Of a DNA stretch of 64,000 bases, positions 45,232 to 55,640 are shown in pieces. Both the position numbers and the translations under genes were made by a program. Each line of letters begins with the position of its first letter. Position 1 is the first letter of the stretch. The DNA is taken from the NCBI GenBank assembly GCA_009667805.1, contig CM019072.1, positions 39,115,519 to 39,179,518 of the forward strand, in the 5' to 3' direction. The DNA is from Leptobrachium leishanense. Its lineage: Eukaryota; Chordata; Amphibia; Anura; Megophryidae. A model generated the notes under the pieces. The model was not told the DNA's origin, did no database searches, and saw only the letters and a list, made by a program, of their open reading frames with translations.

Positions 45232-46500
45232 CGCAGTGGTGTAGCGTGGTGGGGGGCCTCGGGGGCGGTCGCAATTTTCTTAGGGGGCGCAAAATTTCAA
45301 AAGAAATTTGTACCACTAATATTTTCCAACAGGGATCTGCAAGGTGTCTGCCAGTTTTGCCACACCGGCGGTGACTTAGCACTGAGTGTCCAGAAGGGAG
45401 GACCATTCCTGGAAAATTCTGGTCCTGTCCTGACTCCTCCTTAACGCTGACATGTGTCACGTGAAGCAGCGCAGCATTATTCGATGGAACACCCTGTACC
45501 ACGCTTGTCAGCCCCCCTTGAAGCCCTGTTCCAGCCCCCCCCCTCCACTGGCAGCTTTGCAGACACTGAACAGAAAGGAGGGAGGGAGGCGCCTTCCCTG
45601 CAGCACATTTAAAATCCGGTCTCCACTAAGCCCCCTGGACAGCTCCCCCCTGGGGCACCAGCAACTCCACGCAGGTAGGCGACACTGTATGACACCAGAG
45701 CAGCGTGACCACCACACAGCAAGTGGGTACTAGGGTTACAGGGAGAGGGTGACTGGAGATTCGGGGAGAGAATGACTGGGGATACTGGGAGAGAATAACT
45801 GGGGATACTTGGATAGAGAGAGAGAATGACTGGGGGTACTGGGAGAGGGAAAGAGTAAGAGAGAGAGTGACTGGGGGTACTGGGAGAGAGAGAGTGACTG
45901 GTGGTACTGGGAGAGAGTGAGTGACTGGGGTACTGGGAGGGAGTGACTGGGGTATTGGGACAAAGTGGGGGTACTTTGAGAAAGAGTGAGAGACTGACTG
46001 GGGGTACTGGGAGAGAGAGAGAGAGTGACTGGGGGTACTGGGAGAGAGTAAGTGACTGGGGTACTGGGAGGGAGTGACTGGGGGGTACTGGGAGGGAGTG
46101 ACTGGGGGTACTGGGAGGGAGTGACTGGGGGGTACTGGGAGGGAGTGACTGGGGTACTTGGAGTGAGAGGGACTGGGGGTATTGGGAGAAAGTGGGGGTA
46201 CTGAGATTGACTGGGGGTACTGAGAGAGAGTGACTGGGTATAGTAGGAGAGTGGAACTATGCTAGGGTATACTGGGACGGGGTGGCAGTGGCGTAGCATG
46301 GGGACATGTGTGTTTAATTTTTTTATTATATCAGTATTTTGTTAATATACAATACATGTGCTTGTGGGATAAGGAGTCAATACTCTACTGGTGGAAGGGA
46401 ATCATGGTGTGTTACAGTGTCCACAGGTTGGGGGCGGCGCACAATTCTTGCCTTGCCCCGGGGGCTGACACCCCGATATGCCTCTCAGCTTTTGCCTGAT
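45232..46500 (+). mobile_element. hAT-type fragment(s) with internal minisatellite
   Basis: A cagtggtgtagcgtggtg terminus at 45232 and a second cagtggcgtagcatgggg at 46284 resemble hAT ends. A tail-like ttgccccgggggctgacacc lies near 46450. 45729-46255 is a minisatellite. Boundaries are tentative. Confidence 0.45.
45729..46255 (+). repeat. Minisatellite of gagtgactgggggtactggga units
   Basis: About 20 units of 20-35 bp, mixing gagag runs with gactgggggtactggg. The 187-aa minus frame over it (SLPVPPVTPSQYPQ repeats) is an artefact. Confidence 0.9.
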
Positions 46501-47053
46501 AACCTTCTTAGGATCCCTGAGAACTTAGTACATTTAAAACTGTAATATCAGTGAGGTGGACAGGCAGAGACTGGAGACTATCACTCACTTATTACGAGAA
46601 GAAAAAAACTGGCTCCAAACTTTTTTAGCTGGCTCCTAGATTCAAAGCAAATTAGTCATGCCCTTGCCTGCATAATATTTGTGTGTGTAAAATACAGTAA
46701 CACCTTGTATCTGTGCTCTACAGGGATTTTGAATCTCATACCTGTACAGTAGTAAGTGACTCCAGAGCTCTCCCTGTATTCTGCCCTCTCTCTGACTGTT
46801 GTAATGCAGCAGTAAAATTTATTTAAAATAAGAGGGTCTCTAGGCAGAGGCAGAACTAGAAACCTCAGGGCCAGGTGCAGGAATCATGACTGCCCCCCCC
46901 CCCACCCACCCTAGGCAAAACCATATTTTTTCCTCCTCCCATCAACATGTATTGGTCCCCTCCAGGTCCACAATGTTGACTCCAGAGAGTGTCCCATTTT
47001 TTCCAGGTTCACTGTGACCTCTTCGGTCCATCCCATTTAATATAATGTGCACT

Positions 47054-47290
47054 ATGTGTATCTCACAGAGCTCCACAGCAATAAACCTCACAGTAATGTG
47101 CTGTGTGTGTATGAGTGTATCACAGAGCTCCACAGCAATAAAACTCACAGTAATGTGCTGTGTGTGTATGAGTGTATCACAGAGCTCCACAGCAATAAAA
47201 CTCACAGTAATGTGCGGTGTGTATCAGTGTAAATCACAGAGGTTTACAGCAACAAACTCACAGTAATATGTGGTGTGTATGAGTGAATCA
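47054..47290 (+). repeat. 57-bp tandem repeat, about 4 copies
   Basis: Unit begins cacagagctccacagcaata and includes ctcacagtaatgtgctgtgt. The first three copies are nearly identical, the last ones decay. Open in several frames by virtue of 57 = 3 x 19. Confidence 0.9.
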
Positions 47291-47345
47291 CAGAGCTCCA
47301 AAGTAAAACTCACAAAGAAGTATAAAATAATTACAAAAATAAATA

Positions 47346-47352
47346 AATATAT

Positions 47353-47384
<32 letters not shown>

Positions 47385-47386
47385 CA
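47346..47386. repeat. (at)n microsatellite
   Basis: Uninterrupted at/ta run broken once by aa. Confidence 0.9.
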
Positions 47387-48014
47387 CAGGCCCCCAGGCA
47401 GGCAAGTGTAGGCCCAAGCAGGCAAGTGTGGGCCCCCCTGGACTCATGGGCCCAGGTGCATTGGCACCCTCTGCACCCCTGGCAGTTATGCCCCTGGATG
47501 TAGGCTGAACTTTGGAGCTTATTAAAAGAAATAAGGTGTTACATGAGTGAAATTACACAGAAAATGCTGTTTCTCCCCAGGGCGCATACTAAACTTGAAT
47601 TAAAATTGTATACAAAATAGTTTCATGTGGTACTTTGTATATATTCCTATTACGATGCAAAATCGAGTTTACAAGTTTCGGCAGTGAAAGGGTTACATGT
47701 GCCATTGTGCAGCTGAGGCAATCAAAAGAATCTGCTTCACTGAGCCTTGAAGTGTGATGACAAGTTCTGTGAATTGGCCCCTATAAATATAGTCATGTCC
47801 AGATGTTGCAGTAAATCAGTCATCTAGTGAACCTAAAGCATCAAGCAACATAATGATCATTCTTTCGATATAATCAGGTTCCCAGGGTTAGGTCTAATGT
47901 TAAAAAGAGAAGGGTCGGTATGGGCGCTCTTGTCTAGGTTTGGGTACTTGTTTTTGTTTGCTGCCGTCTAGGAGATAGCACAGACTCTCGAGTGGGTGTG
48001 CAGATATCGATAAA

Positions 48015-49363
48015 GGAAAGGGGGGGGGTTCCTAGTGGCGCAACAATTGCGTACAACAGATCATAAAGTCGTACTTGGAACCAATAGATGCATATAAATC
48101 TTTACGGTTCGTATGAGAGCAACTTCACTGGTGCAGGTTTAGGTAAAGTGCTATTGCCACAGTAGTATAAAGTGCAACAGTTTATGCAGTATAAAGTGCA
48201 ACAGTATTATAGTGCAACAATATATACATTGTTAAAGTGCATCAGTGACAACTTGAGTGTGTGGAAAAAACCAGCATAGCACATTAAAAAGGTGCAAATG
48301 TGCGTATCGGCGTTATAAAGACTGGTGCAGTCTGGGTATATACACTGGATGTCTATTAGTGGGTACATACAAGGTGACCTTACACTGATTCCTGTGTGTA
48401 TTGAAGGTCTATTGTCCTCAATGTCCTTGCTTTCCAGAGGTCCTAGGATGGCAGAATATGCACTAAACGCGCTCTGCTTTACATTCGATGTATCGGTTCC
48501 TCCTATATCGTTGATTAACTCCACTCAAATCGGGAGATAAGGAACGGGGGAGAGAAAAAAATAACAATAGTGCAACAACGTTTGGATATTGGTACACGCT
48601 TTGGTGTTCAGTGATTGTGCACTTACAGGAATTAGAGCCGCTTAAATCCGGGCTCTGGAGTGAAGCGCCTGGTGTCAACTATAGGGTGACTACTGCCCTT
48701 CTTTAATACAGCGTCTTCACCTCAGGTGGAGAGACATAAAGGGAAAGAAAAGGGGAAGTGCTCACATGGCACAACATCAGTGATTACTGACTTGCTGTAG
48801 TGAGGGGGTAGTTGGTTACACTCACCAATTCGGGAGCCTTATCATTCCAGGCTCAACCGTTGCGCGTATGGTACTGCTTGATGGTGAGTACCTGGACCCC
48901 TCTCAGCTGTTCCTTTTGGTGCAGGTTGCAGTTTCCGTGGTAGATTCTGGTGGGCTGGCCTGGTCAGGTCGTTTTGGATTTACCAGTTTAGGTTCAGTAA
49001 CCAGATACTCCTAAATGCTTGGATAAGGGTTTATTCAGAAAATTACAAATGCAATAAATAATACTCAGTTAAAATAGGGAGGGGGGGGGGAAAAAAATAG
49101 TGGTATCTCGAGACGCGTTTCGGCGCTGTCCTGCGCCTTCCTCAGTCGATGTGCAAAACAATGGGCAAAAAAATATGAAATAGGAAGAAAGTTCGTTGTC
49201 CCTTTTTATTTAGAAGGGTCCTGTGTGTGTTCCTCGTGTTTTCCGACTTACTTCCGGGTTCGCATGGTGTCGCGGTCACGTGGTGCCGTTCGCGTCATCC
49301 GATGGCGCCGCGGCCATCTTGGATGTGCGTTCCAGCGCTCTGTTTGCGTTCCATTCGCTGGAT
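48015..49363 (-). repeat. PLE arm (pLTR), left; in sense with the ORF
   Basis: 1349 bp, inverted copy at 50889-52237. On minus it lies downstream of the ORF and carries the hammerhead-like motif in sense. Short frames of 105 aa and 71 aa recur identically in both arms only because the arms are identical. Confidence 0.92.
49108..49149 (-). ncRNA. Hammerhead-ribozyme-like motif, left arm
   Basis: On minus: TCGA, CUGAGGA (fits CUGANGA), a GGCGC/GCGCC stem II with loop AGGACA, GAAA, the ACGCGU stem III palindrome with cleavage-site UC, and TCGA pairing back as stem I. Very short stem III is characteristic of ribozymes in Penelope-like elements. One extra A sits between the CUGANGA box and stem II, so activity is uncertain. 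Confidence 0.55.
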
Positions 49364-50239
49364 GTGATTCGCCGGTGGCGATTCTGCGGATTTGGGAAGC
49401 GAGCGGAGCCGGGATATGCAGTATTCCGCTCTGTGTGCCAATATTTGGTCCTGGGACAGTCTTTAATTAGTGCTGAATTTGTTTAAGATGTGATCATAGT
49501 CCCCCTTTCATAATCACAACGGGGATCACTTAAAATACGATATATAGCGACCAATATACAGCATGTCACAGATACAGTGATATATTGTAATACGCTCTTA
49601 TGTGCGACTGTTCAACAATGGTCACAGGATTAAAGAAGTAAGGTTACTGTGCCAATAGACGAACGTAATAGATACGTCATCTGTACAACACAGTTAGTAA
49701 AAAGCGATGAATGCATATGTGACTGAATATTGCGAGGCCTAGATCTGGCAATAGAAAATGATGAAAAATGATGAAAAATGATAAATGATCAGAACGTGGC
49801 AAGTGACTAGTTCATTGTTAAAGCCTTGTGTTGGTATAATACCAAACTTAAGGGTCCGACTCACTTGATGGGAGCATATACTTTTAATCTGGCCAATTGC
49901 TGGCTTTAGTTACCAGAAAAAAGGGTGCTATAGATAATGATGAAAAAAGGGGGGAGGGGAGAGAACGGAGTGGAACTAAAGCGAATAGGAGAAGAGTGAC
50001 TCTAACAGATGGATTGCTACATAATTAAGAACTTCAGGGGGGGGGGGGGGCAGTTAAATGAAATACTGCTCCAGTTAATACAGTGGGGGTTAAAAGGCTC
50101 GATATAAAAAATATAATTAAAAATTATTAAAATTTATTAAAAATATACTACTAAAATCCACTAAAACTATGGGAAATATTGCGGAGTGGTCCCGAAATGG
50201 GTATAGAGCACATAAAAAAGGTAAGGACCGGTCCATGGG
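49364..50239 (-). other. PLE 3' untranslated region
   Basis: Non-coding body between the ORF stop and the left arm. Contains homopolymer G/C runs (50037-50050) and AT-rich tracts; no frame of note. Sequence 49364-49486 continues a frame from the arm for a short way without motifs. Confidence 0.6.
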
Positions 50240-51028
50240 CTAACAATTAAGAAAATGGCAGAGTTCGAAGTCTGCATTGAGTCCTCGTGGTTGCATCGTA
50301 TCTAGTCTAAAAATCCAGCTCATTTCTGTCTGTCCAATTAATTTGTCAATATTGCCGCCTCTCCACGGTGTTTCAATTTTCTTTACCCCAACGAAGGAAA
50401 GTCCTTCTGGGTTCTGGGCGTGCTTCAGTTTGAAATGTAATGGGACACTGTGTTTTTCATATCCATTCCTAATGTTTCTAATATGTTCTTGAATGCGGAC
50501 GTTGAGCGGTCTCGTAGTTCTGCCTATATATTTCAAACCGCATGGACAGGTTAATAAATAGATGACATTTTTTGTAAAGCAGGTGATAACTTCTTTGATA
50601 GCGATTGGTCCTGTAGTTCCGTTCACTTGTGCAATAATCTGTTTTTTACTTTTTGTGTTACGGCAATTTAGACAGTTTCCGCACTGATGGAATCCCTTCT
50701 TAATATTAAAGTGGTTCGGTCGTGCCAGGGTATTCTGTGTGTGTCGATGTGTTAGCTTCATTTTTAGATTGTTGACACCTCGACAGATCAGTCTGGGGTT
50801 TTCGGGTAATATATCCTTCAGTAGCGGGTCTCCTTTCAATATTGGCCAGTATTTTCTTATTGTTCTTCTGATGGTCCTATTCTGTGCGTCCAGCGAATGG
50901 AACGCAAACAGAGCGCTGGAACGCACATCCAAGATGGCCGCGGCGCCATCGGATGACGCGAACGGCACCACGTGACCGCGACACCATGCGAACCCGGAAG
51001 TAAGTCGGAAAACACGAGGAACACACAC
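50240..51028 (-). CDS. PLE GIY-YIG endonuclease ORF, RT deleted
   Basis: 262 aa. The first about 47 residues come from the inverted right arm (51028-50889) and are not native. From about residue 48 the sequence is the region after RT: IRKYWPILKGDPLLKDILP, then CGNCLNCRN (Cys motif preceding the nuclease), and the GIY-YIG-type core with IYLLTCPCGLKYIGRTTR, R-x-x-EH and H...LKH. This matches the Neptune/Poseidon-type PLE endonuclease order. The N-terminal RT core with its catalytic motifs is absent. The nuclease domain itself has no stop. Whether a fusion product is made is unknown. Confidence 0.85.
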   Translation of the reverse strand: MCVPRVFRLTSGFAWCRGHVVPFASSDGAAAILDVRSSALFAFHSLDAQNRTIRRTIRKYWPILKGDPLLKDILPENPRLICRGVNNLKMKLTHRHTQNTLARPNHFNIKKGFHQCGNCLNCRNTKSKKQIIAQVNGTTGPIAIKEVITCFTKNVIYLLTCPCGLKYIGRTTRPLNVRIQEHIRNIRNGYEKHSVPLHFKLKHAQNPEGLSFVGVKKIETPWRGGNIDKLIGQTEMSWIFRLDTMQPRGLNADFELCHFLNC

Positions 51029-52237
51029 AGGACCCTTCTAAATAAAAAGGGACAACGAACTTTCTTCCTATTTCATATTTTTTTGCCCATTGTTTTGCAC
51101 ATCGACTGAGGAAGGCGCAGGACAGCGCCGAAACGCGTCTCGAGATACCACTATTTTTTTCCCCCCCCCCTCCCTATTTTAACTGAGTATTATTTATTGC
51201 ATTTGTAATTTTCTGAATAAACCCTTATCCAAGCATTTAGGAGTATCTGGTTACTGAACCTAAACTGGTAAATCCAAAACGACCTGACCAGGCCAGCCCA
51301 CCAGAATCTACCACGGAAACTGCAACCTGCACCAAAAGGAACAGCTGAGAGGGGTCCAGGTACTCACCATCAAGCAGTACCATACGCGCAACGGTTGAGC
51401 CTGGAATGATAAGGCTCCCGAATTGGTGAGTGTAACCAACTACCCCCTCACTACAGCAAGTCAGTAATCACTGATGTTGTGCCATGTGAGCACTTCCCCT
51501 TTTCTTTCCCTTTATGTCTCTCCACCTGAGGTGAAGACGCTGTATTAAAGAAGGGCAGTAGTCACCCTATAGTTGACACCAGGCGCTTCACTCCAGAGCC
51601 CGGATTTAAGCGGCTCTAATTCCTGTAAGTGCACAATCACTGAACACCAAAGCGTGTACCAATATCCAAACGTTGTTGCACTATTGTTATTTTTTTCTCT
51701 CCCCCGTTCCTTATCTCCCGATTTGAGTGGAGTTAATCAACGATATAGGAGGAACCGATACATCGAATGTAAAGCAGAGCGCGTTTAGTGCATATTCTGC
51801 CATCCTAGGACCTCTGGAAAGCAAGGACATTGAGGACAATAGACCTTCAATACACACAGGAATCAGTGTAAGGTCACCTTGTATGTACCCACTAATAGAC
51901 ATCCAGTGTATATACCCAGACTGCACCAGTCTTTATAACGCCGATACGCACATTTGCACCTTTTTAATGTGCTATGCTGGTTTTTTCCACACACTCAAGT
52001 TGTCACTGATGCACTTTAACAATGTATATATTGTTGCACTATAATACTGTTGCACTTTATACTGCATAAACTGTTGCACTTTATACTACTGTGGCAATAG
52101 CACTTTACCTAAACCTGCACCAGTGAAGTTGCTCTCATACGAACCGTAAAGATTTATATGCATCTATTGGTTCCAAGTACGACTTTATGATCTGTTGTAC
52201 GCAATTGTTGCGCCACTAGGAACCCCCCCCCCTTTCC
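50889..52237 (+). repeat. PLE arm (pLTR), right, inverted
   Basis: Reverse-complement copy of 48015-49363, ending exactly at the right TSD. Divergence from the left arm begins at tccagcgaatgg (50889). Confidence 0.92.
51102..51143 (+). ncRNA. Hammerhead-ribozyme-like motif, right arm
   Basis: Same 42-nt motif as in the left arm, on plus, thus antisense to the ORF: CTGAGGA at 51106, stem II 51114-51129, GAAA 51130-51133, cgcgtc 51134-51139. Confidence 0.55.
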
Positions 52238-52251
52238 TTAGGTCTAATGTT

Positions 52252-53182
52252 GCTTGACAGATTCCAACACTGATGGAACATATCTGAGCTTTCATTGACA
52301 ATATTTCATCTCAGTTTCCCCATAAAATATGGCATGTCTAATTTTGTGCAATAGGTAACACACACCATATTGTATCTTAAAATTAATAGAACAAATAAAG
52401 TGAAATTAAAATTCCCCTCTATGCAAATTGCAAGAGAGAAAATAAAATCAAACAAATCACACATTCTAGAGCCCATTTGGCAACAAATTTTGGTTTGGTA
52501 CAAACAAAACCCCTTTGCATTGCTCCAGGATTAACCCAATCCAAGTATACTCGATATTGGGACACCAGCAGGTGCTTTTGAAGATCAAGTATTCCCAATC
52601 ATGGTAGCGCAGAGGTTAACCCTTTCACACCAAAATCTTTGAATTGTAATGCACTGATAAGCAATCATTAGCATACCAAAAAAAAATTTTTCTCACATTT
52701 TCAAAGCAAGATTAGTGTGTCCCCTGAGGAGAAAAGCAATCCTTTGTTTTATGTCTCTCTAAGCACCCTGGAGAGACATAAACCAGCTGCATATAGCAAC
52801 CCTAAACCTCACTGTAACAAAAAGTTCAAATAGATTACTGCTCCATTCCAGCAGCCAGGGATTTGGCAGAATACAGAGAGCGCCCTGGGGTCACTCGCTG
52901 CTGTACAGGCGTTCGATTCATGGGGTTATAATGGCTGAAAATCTCTGTACAGTACAGATACAAGGTGCTACTGTAATCTCCATATACAGGCATTATGCCA
53001 CATACAGATATTTTATATTATATTGGTATTTTTTTGTGGAAGCTGCACTGCTAATAATCTCATTCTTATCACTACAAATCCCCATAAGTAGGAGATCTGA
53101 ACATTTTTATTATTTATCTTTATCACATTTACTGTATCTAACGCAAAGGTTTTTTTTCTGCCTTTATGCTGATAATGCTGAC
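52252..53182. other. AT-rich unique DNA
   Basis: No gene or repeat recognised; short spurious frames only. Confidence 0.4.
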
Positions 53183-54987
53183 TAGGGTTGCACCGATACC
53201 GATACTAGTATCGGTATCGGGGCCGATACTGGGTACTGCAGGAGTACTTGGTACTCGTGCAGTACCCCCCGATATTTTTCCCGATACCGGAAGCCGGCAT
53301 TGAGCCGGCTTGCCAGCATCCGAGGGGCTGCGGCGGCTGTCTGAATGCTCTATCGGCATTCGGACAGCCACCCCTGGAGCTCTCTGCGATACTTACCTTC
53401 CTGAGCGACGCCGGAAATGTCTCCGCGCGTGCGCTCATTGGAAGGACCCCAGCCGCGACCACGTGGTACATGTGATCGCGGCTGGGGTCCTTCCAAGGAG
53501 CGCGCGGAAACTTTCCCGGCGTCGCTCAGGAAGGTAAGTATCATCGCGGAGAGCAGCTGCAGGGCCTGTCCGAATGCTCTATCGGCATTCGGACAGGCCC
53601 TGCTGCTGCTCACTGTGTTCATACTTACCTTCCTGAGCGACGCCGGGAAAGTTTCTGCGCGCGTGCTCGTTGGAAGGACCCCAGCCGCGATCACATGGTC
53701 CCACGTGGTCGCGGCTGGGGTCCTTCCAACGAGCGCACGCGCGGAGACATTTCCGGCGTCGCTCAGGAAGGTAAGTATCGCAGAGAGCTCCAGGGGCGGC
53801 TGTCAGAATGCCGATAGAGCATTCAGACAGCCGCCGCAGTCCCTCGCTCAGGAAGGTAAGTATCGTCGCGGGGGGGTCCATGAGCTGGGGGGCATACCCA
53901 TGTGTGAGCTGGGGGGCATACCCATGTGTGAGCTGGGGGGGGCATATCCATGAGCTGGGGGCATACCCATGTGTGAGCTGGGGGGCATATCCATGAGCTG
54001 GGGGCAATACCCATGTGTGAGCTGGGGGGCATATCCATGAGCTGGGGGCATACCCATGTGTGAGCTGTGGGGGCATATCCATGTGTGAGCTGGGGCATAT
54101 CCATGAGTGAGCTGGGGGCAAATCCATGTGTGAGCTGGGACATATCCTTGTGTGAGCTGGGGCAAATCCATGAGCTGGGGGCAGTATCCATGTGTGAGCT
54201 GGGGCAAATCCATGTGTGAGCTGGGGGGCATATCCATGAGCTGGGGGCAATACCCATGTGTGAGCTGGGGGGCATACCCATGAGCTGGGGGCATACCCAT
54301 GTGTGAGCTGTGGGGGCATATCCATGTGTGAGCTGGGGCATATCCATGAGTGAGCTGGGGGCAAATCCATGAGTGAGCTGGGGGCAAATCCATGTGTGAG
54401 CTGGGGCATATCCTTGTGTGAGTTGGGGCAAATCCATGAGCTGGGGCATATCCATGAGTGAGCTGGGGCAAATCCATGTCTGAGCTGGGGGCAGTATCCA
54501 TGTGTGAGCTGGGGCATATCCATGTGTGAGCTGGGGCATATCCATGAGTGAGCTGGGGGCAAATCCATGAGTGAGCTGGGGGCAAATCCATGTGTGAGCT
54601 GGGGCATATCCTTGTGTGAGCTGGGGCAAATCCATGAGCTGGGGCATATCCATGTCTGAGCTGGGGGCAGTATCCATGTGTGAGCTGGGGCAAATCCATG
54701 TGTGAGCTGGGGCAGTATCCATGTGTGAGCTGGGGCATATCCATGTGTGAGCTGGGGCATATCCATGTGTGAGCTGGGGCAATATCCATGTGTGAGCTGG
54801 GGCAATATCCATAAGCTGGGGCATATCCATGTGTGAGCTGGGGCAGTATGAATATATATGGTCTGTTCTTATTGGAAAGCGTCACATGACATTAAAGAAA
54901 AGTATCGGTACTCGGTATCAGTGAGTACTTTTAAAAATTATCGGTACTCGTACTCGGTCTTAAAAAAGTGGTATCGGTGCATCCCTA
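53183..54987 (-). mobile_element. Non-autonomous hAT-type element with GC hairpins and minisatellite
   Basis: Termini tagggttgcaccgatacc (53183) and ggtatcggtgcatcccta (54987) are inverted repeats, extended by further tatcggtactcg words on both sides. Flanks atgctgac (53175-53182) and ttgctgac (54990-54997) match at 7 of 8, offset by 2 bp. Interior: two large GC-rich palindromes (53390-53540, 53625-53775) and the minisatellite (53870-54850). No transposase. Strand is arbitrary. Confidence 0.8.
53870..54850 (-). repeat. 20-21-bp minisatellite, same family as 15.7 kb
   Basis: On minus, units such as atgccccagctcacacatggat (the plus-strand form is tgtgagctggggcatatcca). About 45 units. Long minus frames of 408, 335 and 345 aa overlap in all three frames (PAHTWIC, QLTHGYA, SSHMDMP repeats); these follow from the unit composition and are not genes. 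Confidence 0.95.
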
Positions 54988-55640
54988 ATTTGCTGACCCG
55001 TTTTAAATTGTGTAAGATAAAGGACACCATTTAGAGCTCAGAATCTTATATTTCAACAATTTTTGTAAAGGATAAATGAATACTTGAAAAATTAAACTTT
55101 TTCAAGCAAATTAATATTATTTTAATTTTTTAGCTATCTCAGAATAACAATTTCTGTACAAAATGTCTAGTTTACCTCATATTTAATTGTTAACTTCACA
55201 TCCCATGTTTCATCTTATGATAGCATTTTTTTTCAACAAAAATCACTTGGTAGTGAAGGGGTTAACTGTGGAAATGTGTTACCTTTGATTTTTTGTGTTA
55301 CTAGAGCTGGGCTCCTGTGGACCAGTTAGGCACAGAAAGGTGTTGTGCATCACTTGTGTAATATGGTTATGTGCGCACACATCTCTGAAAAAACATATAG
55401 AGGAGGAGATGCTCTATTTTGGAAGTAATTATTAATTTTACTTATAGGGACAATTATTTTGGGCTACTACTTTAGTCCATTGGACAAGTAGTTTTTTTTC
55501 AATTCCCATACCCTTTGAACATCATGATGCAATTGGTAATAGTCAGAATATATTTATGGTACAACTGAACACTACATAAATATCCCATGTCAGTCCTGAC
55601 CCACAGGTTACATCAAATAAATGGAAAGTCAATCGACCGG
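54988..55640. other. AT-rich unique DNA
   Basis: No gene recognised. ggtagtgaaggggttaactg (55250) is a stray TTAA-MITE-like end. Confidence 0.4.

Larger units (their letters stand above)
46845..47496. mobile_element. hAT-type non-autonomous element
   Basis: Left cagaggcagaactagaaac resembles the 15615 terminus; right ggcagttatgcccctg is its inverted partner. Flanking 8-mers tctctagg and gatgtagg match at 5 of 8. Contains the 57-bp repeat, an AT microsatellite and ggcaagtg-type units. Confidence 0.6.
47888..52251 (-). mobile_element. Penelope-like element with inverted arms, 14-bp TSD
   Basis: Insertion 47902-52237 between two copies of ttaggtctaatgtt (47888-47901, 52238-52251). It consists of a 113-bp tail (47902-48014), a left arm (48015-49363), a central body with the GIY-YIG ORF (to 50888) and a right arm (50889-52237) that is the reverse complement of the left. 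PLEs are known for LTR-like pLTRs in direct or inverted orientation and 5' truncation; RT is missing here. Arms look nearly identical (one homopolymer-length difference noted), suggesting a young insertion. Confidence 0.92.

Noticed and set aside
45736..46299. 187-aa minus frame, SLPVPPVTPSQYPQ repeats
   Set aside because: Artefact of the gactgggggtactggga minisatellite.
48207..52044. Identical 105-aa and 71-aa frames on opposite strands
   Set aside because: They are duplicated only because the PLE arms are inverted copies; no protein motifs.
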